Source: Halobacteriovoraceae bacterium (GTDB lineage Bacteria > Bdellovibrionota > Bacteriovoracia > Bacteriovoracales > Bacteriovoracaceae). From it: 64,000 nt of DNA. Position 1 is the stretch's first letter; the number at the start of each line of letters is the position of its first letter. This document shows positions 16,659-24,589 of this stretch, one piece after another. Both the position numbers and the translations under genes were made by a program. The notes under the pieces are model-generated. The model worked only from the letters and a program-made list of their open reading frames with translations. It did not search any database and was not told the DNA's origin. The stretch is taken from the NCBI GenBank assembly GCA_020635135.1, contig JACKAJ010000016.1, forward strand, positions 1 to 64,000, given 5' to 3'.

Positions 16659-18285
16659 CCAATTGATTGAAGCTCTTGCTAAACACCTCATGAAGGTTAT
16701 TAGCGAAACGAATGGGATTTCTCTTGAAGATACCTTGGAACTCGCCAGCTATAACTTAGATGAAAAGCCCAGTATCAAAAAATCCCTGCTAGAATTTAGA
16801 AAACTATTGGCCAGTTATAATCAAGATGAAGTGGAAATTGGAACTCTCCTCATTCATCCAGTGGCCCAGGCCTTGAAGAAATTTTTTAAAAACTTTCCTC
16901 TCACCTATAGAGAAGAACACATCCATCTGACAGGATCACTATCCTCTGAATTTGTTCTTCCCAGACTAAAGAAACTGTTACAAGGTCCTCATGGTGAGAT
17001 TTATTGGAATAAAATTAAATCAGTCTATCCCCATGTCACAAAGATAGAAACTCTGGAAGATGTGGATGAACTCATGCGACTCAAAGATGATGAACACTTT
17101 GATCGCTACCTTGAAATTCTTCTTCTTCCTAAACTTATCCTCATCAATCGGAAAACTCATGAAGAGGCTAGTTATCATATGGCCAAAGAACTGTATGAAA
17201 AGCACAACGTAGGGATGATTCGCTTGAAATTTTCACTTTCACGCGCAAGCTCGAATGAAAAAGATCAAATTCCAGGTCTTGAAGAGGTCACTGAAGAAGA
17301 CGTCGTCATGGGGCTTTATGAAGGTTTTAAAAAATTCCAAAAAGAAGTTCCACAGTTTAACTTTGTCCTAAGCCCATCATTTAGAAAAGAAGCAGATTTT
17401 TATGATGCTCAAACTTTTGAATCTAAACGTGATCACTTTCACCATCAAATACTCACCATTCTCAAAATTATCGATGAACATCCCGAATTAAACCGTCATC
17501 TCTGTGATGTGGATACGGTAGGCAATGAGCGCGATCTGTATCGTAAAAGTCATTTTATGGATATGAAGCTTGGGTTTCGCCGCCTACACTATCGAGGCTT
17601 TAGTATACGAAGCCACCACGGAGAAACTTGGCATACCCTCAAAAAAGGCGTTCAGGCCGTGGATAATGCTATGAATATTTGGCATATCAACACCCTGGAA
17701 CACGGTCTAAGCCTTGGAATAAACCCCAATTACTACTTTCACAGCCTTTATCTCAGAGTGCTGGATAAAAACACCAAACAAGAGCCTATCGAGCGCGGTA
17801 GTGGGGAGTTTAAAGAATTGATGGAAATGGATTGGGGAGATGACCAACCGGTTCTCAATAAGCTTCTGAAAGGCGAGCCACTCAATTCTAGCGAAAAAAC
17901 TCTCTTTACTAAAATCAAGTTTCACACCGCCAGAGAAGTCGAACACTATCAACATGACGTTCTGAATCGCATGATCAATAAAAAAGTTTCCCTTATTGCT
18001 CTTCCATCATCAAATAAAAAACTCACTAATTGCTTCCCCGATTATAAAGACCATCCATTTTCTTGGTGGGAGAAAAAAGGTGTGACCCTAGGAATTGGAA
18101 CAGATAACTACTACACCCTAGGGACTGATTATCTTCAAGAGCTTTTGATTGTCCTCTTTTCTGATCCTCAAAATCTCAAGATCACAAAACTTCTTATGAT
18201 TGCGACAGGTGAAAAGAGAAGGCCCTATTTGAGCCAACTCTTATGGAAAATGCGGGAGAAATTTTTTAAGCGAGACGAAGAATAA
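16651..18285 (+). CDS. Adenosine deaminase-superfamily protein
   Basis: 544 aa from the ATG at 16651, which has AAGGAG upstream; the open frame extends to 16558 inside the previous gene. Metal-dependent deaminase landmarks are in order: REEHIHLTGSL (the HxH zinc ligands), SHHGETWH (catalytic HxGE), TLEHGLSLG (HG) and GIGTDNYYTLG (the aspartate). The protein is much longer than classical adenosine deaminase (about 330-350 aa) because of inserted helical regions, so the substrate could be AMP, adenosine or another aminopurine. It forms a two-gene operon with the isomerase-like gene upstream. Confidence 0.8.
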   Translation: MPNQLIEALAKHLMKVISETNGISLEDTLELASYNLDEKPSIKKSLLEFRKLLASYNQDEVEIGTLLIHPVAQALKKFFKNFPLTYREEHIHLTGSLSSEFVLPRLKKLLQGPHGEIYWNKIKSVYPHVTKIETLEDVDELMRLKDDEHFDRYLEILLLPKLILINRKTHEEASYHMAKELYEKHNVGMIRLKFSLSRASSNEKDQIPGLEEVTEEDVVMGLYEGFKKFQKEVPQFNFVLSPSFRKEADFYDAQTFESKRDHFHHQILTILKIIDEHPELNRHLCDVDTVGNERDLYRKSHFMDMKLGFRRLHYRGFSIRSHHGETWHTLKKGVQAVDNAMNIWHINTLEHGLSLGINPNYYFHSLYLRVLDKNTKQEPIERGSGEFKELMEMDWGDDQPVLNKLLKGEPLNSSEKTLFTKIKFHTAREVEHYQHDVLNRMINKKVSLIALPSSNKKLTNCFPDYKDHPFSWWEKKGVTLGIGTDNYYTLGTDYLQELLIVLFSDPQNLKITKLLMIATGEKRRPYLSQLLWKMREKFFKRDEE

Positions 18286-18291
18286 CTAAAA

Positions 18292-20016
18292 TCAGTTGCC
18301 TTTTCCGGTGGGTTTCGCTTCTATAAAATCTTTAATATCGAAGCGAACCTTTCCACTACCATCTAACGGCTTTTCAGCAAAGCGCATAGTCTTTCTTGAA
18401 GCTCCGTATTTCTGTTGGTCCATTGTGGTAATTCGAATCATATCCGTTCCATCTTTTTTGAGGATCGGCATTTCTTTTATATGATAAACGTTACAAGGGT
18501 TGTTTACTCCCTCTTCAGCTTTGATCGCAACTTGTTCAATCTGGAGTGGTTCTAAATCCTTTAAAAATTTATTGTGAATATTGGTCGGTGTTCCGTAGCG
18601 ACGAATTTCGTCCATATCGGAAATTCCATCCCCATCCAAATCTTGTTCGGCACCATTGCTCTCCTCACCCTCTTGACCTAAAAAATATCCTACTGCAAGG
18701 GCAATTTGATCAGGAATCCCATCTTCATTGGTATCAAGTCTCTTGGTATCCGTAGCAAGTTCTCTTTCATCACAGTCACTCAGCGTATCACCATCTGAGT
18801 CCACCATTGTCGTTGTCCCCTGAGCATAGCAGAGACTGATATCCTGAGTAGGTTTACAGTTAGGATCGTCGCAGACAACTCCAAGATTATTGACGAGGAC
18901 TTCAACTCCATCGCTAATTCCATCTCCGTCACAATCAGGATTAAACTTACAGAGACATTTTATATCGAGACTACTATCACAACTCTCTCTTGGAAGTTCT
19001 TCATCATCAGGAACTCCATCCATATCTGAATCGAGAAGATAGTTGAGTGCAAACTTTGAAAATGTCGCGTTTCTATTTTCAACAAACCAGTTTCTGGTTT
19101 CGCTGATAACGCGTCTGAGTCTTACGTTAACAAATTTCTTATAATCAATTTGATTCCCATTGGTAAAAGAAATAAATTCTCCCCCATCGAGATTTTCTGC
19201 AATTTGTGCATATCTTTTAAGCCTAGCCTCAGCCTCAGCATCACCTTGGTTATGGAAGAAAGCAAAGTTGGCTTCAATACGGATAATGATTTCGCGTCCA
19301 TCCACATCAGTTTTCGGATTGACGATCATGCCAGTAACGGCGTCTTCAATGGCTATTTCATTAACTGGATTTCCACAACCACCATCGTTGTCTGAACAAG
19401 GGGCACCGTCAGTTAAATGAAAGATCGCGCCGAAAAATCTCTCTTGAAAAATATCATCATTATCGGGATCTTCTTCGACTTTTCTTTTTAAGTAACGAGC
19501 CTCTCTTAAAAATGTCGATTGGATAAGATTAAACGTATCAATATAAGGAGTTGCATTGTTATCAGCACGTCCCTGCGCCGCTTGAACAATTGTTAAGAAA
19601 TCTTCAATTGGTAAAAATGGTGATGTCACTTCTCCAGTCACTTCGGGAGTTGTCCCTCCGTTCAATATTGTTCGCTGGCCGTTAAACTCGATGAGAGCAT
19701 ATTTTTCTTTATCAGTATCAATAGTAGGATCAGCCATTCTTTCATTAATGTATTGAATAAGATTTCCAAATCTCTGAGCACCACCTGGATCTGTCGTATT
19801 AGTACTTCCCGATTTATCGATAGAAAAAATGATTCTTGTAGACTTCGCCTGAACATCATCTGGTGGATCACAAATTTCCACTTCTATATAGCTAGGCTTT
19901 GTCTCAATGGTAAATTGTTTCTTGATTCCCTTAAGAGGTTCCTTACAAGCAGTCACCGCTAGTAGACCTAGTAAAAGAAAGAGCCCCTGCTTGAATGTCT
20001 TTGTTCTTATTCTCAT
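18292..20016 (-). CDS. VWA-domain lipoprotein with calcium-binding thrombospondin type 3-like repeats
   Basis: 574 aa. The start at 20016 has AGAGG upstream and gives a signal ending LLAVTAC (lipobox). Residues about 40-320 form a von Willebrand A domain with the MIDAS DKSGS in IIFSIDKSGSTNTTD. C-terminal to it are Asp-rich repeats of the type DSDMDGVPDDEE, DCDGDGISDG, DSDGDTLSDCDE, DTNEDGIPD and DLDGDGISDMDE, which bind calcium. Several cysteines suggest disulfides. It is probably a surface or periplasmic adhesion/assembly protein. It converges on the deaminase gene and has no partner gene. Confidence 0.85.
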   Translation of the reverse strand: MRIRTKTFKQGLFLLLGLLAVTACKEPLKGIKKQFTIETKPSYIEVEICDPPDDVQAKSTRIIFSIDKSGSTNTTDPGGAQRFGNLIQYINERMADPTIDTDKEKYALIEFNGQRTILNGGTTPEVTGEVTSPFLPIEDFLTIVQAAQGRADNNATPYIDTFNLIQSTFLREARYLKRKVEEDPDNDDIFQERFFGAIFHLTDGAPCSDNDGGCGNPVNEIAIEDAVTGMIVNPKTDVDGREIIIRIEANFAFFHNQGDAEAEARLKRYAQIAENLDGGEFISFTNGNQIDYKKFVNVRLRRVISETRNWFVENRNATFSKFALNYLLDSDMDGVPDDEELPRESCDSSLDIKCLCKFNPDCDGDGISDGVEVLVNNLGVVCDDPNCKPTQDISLCYAQGTTTMVDSDGDTLSDCDERELATDTKRLDTNEDGIPDQIALAVGYFLGQEGEESNGAEQDLDGDGISDMDEIRRYGTPTNIHNKFLKDLEPLQIEQVAIKAEEGVNNPCNVYHIKEMPILKKDGTDMIRITTMDQQKYGASRKTMRFAEKPLDGSGKVRFDIKDFIEAKPTGKGN

Positions 20017-20260
20017 AAGATTACCTCTTAAATTCACAACTTTTGACAGCATCACTTATTATTTTAACAGATACTCAGAATTCCTGTTGGACCAAGACCT
20101 CAATATAGGGCTTAAGGTCTTGAAACTAGAAGTGTTTTGGATTATTTGCTAAAGATATTTTCGAGGAAACCGGTACCCAACAAATGTTGGCACAAAAGCC
20201 TTAGGCCCTATTATCACTACGGTTTCTAAATAGCCGATTTTTGCAAGATAGTGGCCTTTT

Positions 20261-21220
20261 TCAGACAAGCCATTTTTTAGATAGAGAAAGCAATTCCTTA
20301 AAAGCCTTAGGCGCAGAGATTTGTCCCTTTAATAGCTCTGTTTCAATTTTTTGTACTGCTTTATCTTGAGAGTGATTGAGTAAAAGATCGTGATAGTATT
20401 GAGTGAACATTTTATGGGCCCAGTAGACATTTTGCTGCATCCGAAGCTCTCTCAATTCATTTTTTTTAAAATAGTCCTCTAAAACTTCTTCAATCTTTTG
20501 AAAATTTAATTGTGTTGTCGAGCTAATACAAAAGATTTCTCGAAACTTTTCTTTTCCTTTTAAAAGTTGAACTGAAACCTGATAGTCATTAACTGTTGCC
20601 TGCGCCCGAGTCAGAAAATCTCCATCCGCTTTATTGACAACCACTTGATCAGCCACTTCTAAAAGCCCACGCTTCATGGCCTGCAGATCATCACCGGCAC
20701 TGGGGAGCACAAGCATTAAAAGAAAATCGACCATTGTGCGCACTAGGGCTTCAGATTGTCCGACTCCAACAGTTTCAACAAAAATATAATCAAAACCAAA
20801 ACTTTCACATAAAATTATCACTTCTTTTGTTTTGGCAGCAACTCCACCCAGATATTGTCCTGAAGGGCTGGGGCGAATGAAAACATTTTTTTGAGCGACC
20901 AAATTCTGCATCCGTGTTTTGTCTCCTAAAATGCTTCCTCCTGACTGAGAACTGGATGGATCGATTGCGAGGATACAAAGACTTTTTCCTTTTTTAAGGA
21001 GATAACTTCCGTAGGCATCAAGAAAAGTACTTTTCCCTACCCCAGGTGTTCCTGTAATACCTATAATTCTAGATTGATTGTTCTTTTTTGATAGTTCTTC
21101 AATGAGCTCAGAGGCTAATTTCCGATCTTGTTCTTTCTGGCTTTCGATGAGTGTAATGGCCTTAGCAAGAATTTTTTTATCATGCGCTTTAAACCCTTCT
21201 AGATAATCTGCTAGTTTCAT
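20261..21220 (-). CDS. meaB: Methylmalonyl-CoA mutase-associated GTPase (G3E family)
   Basis: 319 aa. The chaperone that gates adenosylcobalamin loading and protects methylmalonyl-CoA mutase, using GTP. The P-loop GTPGVGKS (57-64), DPSSSQSGGSILGDKTRM (the family signature), FVETVGVGQSE (switch II) and the NKAD guanine-specificity motif are all present. It lies 3 bp downstream of the mutase gene, as expected for its partner. Some 240 bp of non-coding sequence separate its stop from the VWA gene. Confidence 0.96.
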   Translation of the reverse strand: MKLADYLEGFKAHDKKILAKAITLIESQKEQDRKLASELIEELSKKNNQSRIIGITGTPGVGKSTFLDAYGSYLLKKGKSLCILAIDPSSSQSGGSILGDKTRMQNLVAQKNVFIRPSPSGQYLGGVAAKTKEVIILCESFGFDYIFVETVGVGQSEALVRTMVDFLLMLVLPSAGDDLQAMKRGLLEVADQVVVNKADGDFLTRAQATVNDYQVSVQLLKGKEKFREIFCISSTTQLNFQKIEEVLEDYFKKNELRELRMQQNVYWAHKMFTQYYHDLLLNHSQDKAVQKIETELLKGQISAPKAFKELLSLSKKWLV

Positions 21221-21223
21221 CTC

Positions 21224-23371
21224 TTAGCCTTTTAATAAAACCTTAAGAAGTTTTTTAATGGCCTCAGGGATTTGGGTTCCAGGACCAAAAACTTCTAAAA
21301 CTCCCATAGAGTATAATGTTTTATAATCGTCGGGAGGAACAACTCCTCCAACAACAACTTGAATGCCTTTAATTTTATGTTTTTGAAATTCACTAAAAAT
21401 TTGTGGGACAAAACTTAAATGTCCTGCAGCCAAAGAGCTCACTCCAATGATGTGGACATCATTTTCGATAGCTTGTTTGACAACTTCTTCAGCTGTTTGA
21501 AAAAGTGGACCAATATCAACATCGAAGCCGTAGTCAGCAAAAGCTGTTGCCACCACTTTTTGCCCGCGATCATGGCCATCTTGACCAATTTTGGCCAAAA
21601 GGATTCGCGGTCGTCTTCCTTCTTTATCAATAAATTTGTGAATGAGTCCTTCAATTTCTTCATAAGATTCTTTCATAGTCATACTCTCATTTAGTGTCCC
21701 GAGATAAACTCCTTGCAGAGTTTGAATCTGGGCTTGATAGCGACCAAAAACTTTCTCCATGGCCATGGAAATCTCACCAACAGTCGCTTTGTTAGAAGCT
21801 GCCTCGACGGCAAGTTCCAAAAGGTTTCCCTCTCCAGTTTGAGCACAGAGCTCTATCGCTTCTAGAGATTTTTGCAGTTTTTCTTCATTGCGATTTTTTT
21901 TCAATTCTTTAAGTCTCTCAATTTGAACGCTCAAAACTTTTTTATTATCAATTTTGAGAACTTCAATTTTTTCATCGTCTTCAAGAATGAAATCATTCAC
22001 CCCGACAATAGGCTGCTCTCCTGAGTCGATACGCGCTTGAATTTTAGCTGCAGAAATTTCAATTCGCCTTTTGGGTATTCCTCGTGCAATCGCCTTTGTC
22101 ATTCCACCATACTCTGCAATTTCTTTCATATGTCCCAAAGCCTTTTGATAGAGCTCATAAGTCAGAGACTCAATGAAAAAGCTTCCGCCCCAGGGATCAA
22201 TGAGTGAACATGAATCCGTTTCTTTTTGTAAGTAAAGCTGAGTATTGCGTGCAATTGCAGCGCTCTTTTTTGAAGGCAAAGCAAGCGCTTCATCATAGGA
22301 ATTGGTATGCAGCGATTGAGTGTGGCCGTGAACAGCGGCCATGGCTTCAATTTGAGTTCTCACTATGTTATTTTTTATATTTTGTGCTGTTAAACTCCAG
22401 CCAGAAGTTTGGCAATGGGTTCGGAGCATCGTCGATTTAGGATTTTTAGGATTAAACTCTTTAACCATAGTAGCCCATAAAAAACGAGCCGCTCTCAATT
22501 TTGCCACTTCCATATAGTAATTCATGCCAATCCCAAAGAAAAAAGAAAGTCTGGGAGCAAAGTCATCGATATCGAGTCCTGCTTGAATTCCGGCATTGAT
22601 GTACTCCAGGCCATCACATAGTGTGTAGGCCAGCTCGATATCAGCAGAAGCCCCTGCCTCTTGCATATGATAGCCGGAAATACTGATGCTATTAAATTTT
22701 GGCATATGTTTAGAAGTGTATCGAAAAATGTCGGTGATAATTCTCATGGAAGCTTCAGGTGGATAAATATAAGTATTTCTCACCATAAATTCTTTTAAAA
22801 TATCGTTTTGGATAGTTCCAGAAAGATCTTTGGTATCCACACCTTGTTCGCGAGCCGTTACGATATAAAGCGCAAGGATGGGAATGACCGCTCCGTTCAT
22901 AGTCATCGAAACACTCATTTTATCGAGTGGAATACCATCAAAGAGAATTTTCATATCGAGAATAGAATCAATCGCTACTCCGGCCATCCCCACATCCCCT
23001 TGAACTCGCGGGTTATCTGAGTCATATCCACGGTGAGTGGGAAGATCAAAGGCAACGGATAATCCTTTTTGTCCTTTTTTGAGGTTTTCTTTATAAAAGG
23101 CATTGCTTTCTTCTGCGGTTGAGAAACCTGCATACTGGCGAATAGTCCAAGGTCTTCCTAAATACATATTGGAATAAGGACCACGCACATAAGGAGCTTT
23201 TCCAGGAATTCCTCCCAGGTGAGAAAACTCTTTAATATCTTTTTTCGAATAATAATTCTTATAAATGATTTCCTCTGAACCCTTATAGGTGACTCGTTCT
23301 TTTCTGCGAGGAAGACTGGGAAGAACCAAGTCATAAATTGAAATTTTGGAGGGGTCAAATCCTTCACTCAT
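21224..23371 (-). CDS. Methylmalonyl-CoA mutase, catalytic subunit
   Basis: 715 aa. Interconverts methylmalonyl-CoA and succinyl-CoA by a B12 radical mechanism, linking odd-chain fatty acid and branched amino acid breakdown to the TCA cycle. The N-terminal TIM barrel includes RPWTIRQYAGFSTAEESN and GLSVAFDLPTHRGYDSD; DPWGGSFFIE marks the end of the barrel. The C-terminal cobalamin domain begins RILLAKIGQDGHDRG, with the DxHxxG that supplies the lower-ligand histidine. The length is normal for a fused large subunit. It overlaps an odd small-subunit-like gene by 4 bp and is followed by meaB. Confidence 0.97.
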   Translation of the reverse strand: MSEGFDPSKISIYDLVLPSLPRRKERVTYKGSEEIIYKNYYSKKDIKEFSHLGGIPGKAPYVRGPYSNMYLGRPWTIRQYAGFSTAEESNAFYKENLKKGQKGLSVAFDLPTHRGYDSDNPRVQGDVGMAGVAIDSILDMKILFDGIPLDKMSVSMTMNGAVIPILALYIVTAREQGVDTKDLSGTIQNDILKEFMVRNTYIYPPEASMRIITDIFRYTSKHMPKFNSISISGYHMQEAGASADIELAYTLCDGLEYINAGIQAGLDIDDFAPRLSFFFGIGMNYYMEVAKLRAARFLWATMVKEFNPKNPKSTMLRTHCQTSGWSLTAQNIKNNIVRTQIEAMAAVHGHTQSLHTNSYDEALALPSKKSAAIARNTQLYLQKETDSCSLIDPWGGSFFIESLTYELYQKALGHMKEIAEYGGMTKAIARGIPKRRIEISAAKIQARIDSGEQPIVGVNDFILEDDEKIEVLKIDNKKVLSVQIERLKELKKNRNEEKLQKSLEAIELCAQTGEGNLLELAVEAASNKATVGEISMAMEKVFGRYQAQIQTLQGVYLGTLNESMTMKESYEEIEGLIHKFIDKEGRRPRILLAKIGQDGHDRGQKVVATAFADYGFDVDIGPLFQTAEEVVKQAIENDVHIIGVSSLAAGHLSFVPQIFSEFQKHKIKGIQVVVGGVVPPDDYKTLYSMGVLEVFGPGTQIPEAIKKLLKVLLKG

Positions 23372-24081
23372 AGAGGAGGCAGCCTTAATTGTTTAAAATT
23401 GTTCCAAATATCCCGGCAAAGCTCATGAATTCGATTGTCCAAATAGTAAGAACCTCTCGTTGGATCACAAACAGTATTTAAGTGAGATTCCTTTTTTAAA
23501 ATACGAAAAGTAGGACTCACGATTTTTTTATAATCAATTTTTTCTATGGCGCTTTCAAACTTATCATCAATAGGATAATAAAAGTCTGCTCCAGATAAAA
23601 AAGCTGATGTTAGCTGATTAGTAAGTTTTAAAATGAATTGTGATTCATCAAACTCCTTCATATTCCCAAGATCCAATTGAATCACAAACTTATACTGAAA
23701 TTTCATTTTAAAATAATTTCGAAGAGATTCGAGAAGAATCTTTATCGCTTTGAGACGAACAACATTATCAAATGTTTTGTCATTAAAAGGAAGCATATAG
23801 AGATAAAGCCTCCCTGATCTATAAGAATAAAAAAAGTTTTTGAGGAATTCTGAAAAATACTCAGCCGGTTTCGTATAATACTGCTCTATTTGTTTCGGCT
23901 CAATCCGGATTAAGAAATCTTTAAATGAATGAAGGCTATAGACAAGACGTAATTCTGCATTGAGATTCAGATGATAATAGTCAAATTTTGAAGGCCTTTC
24001 AAAATAAATTGGTTTGTGACCGTCCTCTTTCCAGGAGGAGCTTTCCAACCATTCTGAATAGCGAATATCATTTGAACCCAT
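23368..24081 (-). CDS. Truncated, divergent methylmalonyl-CoA mutase small-subunit-like protein
   Basis: 237 aa. It occupies the position of the mutase small-subunit gene, directly upstream of and overlapping the catalytic-subunit gene by 4 bp. Its C-terminus KKESHLNTVCDPTRGSYYLD matches the barrel-end segment of the mutase (KETDSCSLIDPWGGSFFIE in the neighbour). The N-terminal WLESSSWKEDGHKPIYF could match the start of small subunits. It lacks the whole cobalamin domain and much of the barrel; usual small subunits are about 600 aa. It probably cannot catalyse. It may be a structural partner of the large subunit, or a decaying gene that is still intact. Confidence 0.6.
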   Translation of the reverse strand: MGSNDIRYSEWLESSSWKEDGHKPIYFERPSKFDYYHLNLNAELRLVYSLHSFKDFLIRIEPKQIEQYYTKPAEYFSEFLKNFFYSYRSGRLYLYMLPFNDKTFDNVVRLKAIKILLESLRNYFKMKFQYKFVIQLDLGNMKEFDESQFILKLTNQLTSAFLSGADFYYPIDDKFESAIEKIDYKKIVSPTFRILKKESHLNTVCDPTRGSYYLDNRIHELCRDIWNNFKQLRLPPL

Positions 24082-24199
24082 GCTTGGAGATTACTCAGCC
24101 AGAGGTCCACTGTCAAATAAAAGAACTTTAAGCCCTTGATTTTATTAGTCTCAAGTTTCATTCAGCAGCTTCCGAAAACTTTATTGAGGAATAAAAAAC

Positions 24200-24589
24200 A
24201 TGAGACAATTGAATCGAGCTTTAAAAGTATTTGCCCTGATCGCCTTTGTTTACTCTTGTAGTAGCGATCCCATGAAAGAACATTATGACAATTGGAAGGG
24301 CGTCACGGAAACTCTCATGGCCAACAGTACTGATTTTAAAACTTGCCGATCTCAACACGGTAAAAAAATAGCCGAAAAATATGTCATTTATAATTTCAAT
24401 ATTGTGAAAGACAAGGCCACTGAAATTTCTGTTTTCAATGATCCCTATAAACTCGACCAAGCTATGCATGATTGTATAAAAAACTCCCTAACCCGCATGA
24501 GCTTTAGCCTTAAGCGAGAGAGGGAGTTTCGAAACGGTTATTTACTTATCAATAAATCTGAAGAGAAATTTAACTACATTCTCTATTAA
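24200..24589 (+). CDS. Small lipoprotein with AgmX/PglI C-terminal-like domain
   Basis: 129 aa. The signal MRQLNRALKVFALIAFVYSC carries a lipobox-like cysteine. The rest (CRSQHGKKIAEKYVIYNFNI, AMHDCIKNSLTRMSF) matches the pattern of the AgmX/PglI C-terminal domain of delta-proteobacteria, which has two cysteines about 55-60 residues apart and a TonB-like fold. There it usually sits at the end of long envelope proteins; here it stands alone. The last codons overlap the convergent 718-aa gene by 4 bp. Confidence 0.5.
   Translation: MRQLNRALKVFALIAFVYSCSSDPMKEHYDNWKGVTETLMANSTDFKTCRSQHGKKIAEKYVIYNFNIVKDKATEISVFNDPYKLDQAMHDCIKNSLTRMSFSLKREREFRNGYLLINKSEEKFNYILY

Noticed and set aside
20093..20122. 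Inverted repeat CAAGACCT...AGGTCTTG upstream of the VWA lipoprotein gene
   Set aside because: Only 8 bp with a 14-nt loop, no U-tract and no placement that suggests an operator.
20130..20260. Stretch of about 45 codons open on the minus strand after meaB
   Set aside because: No start signal and no recognisable protein; considered non-coding.
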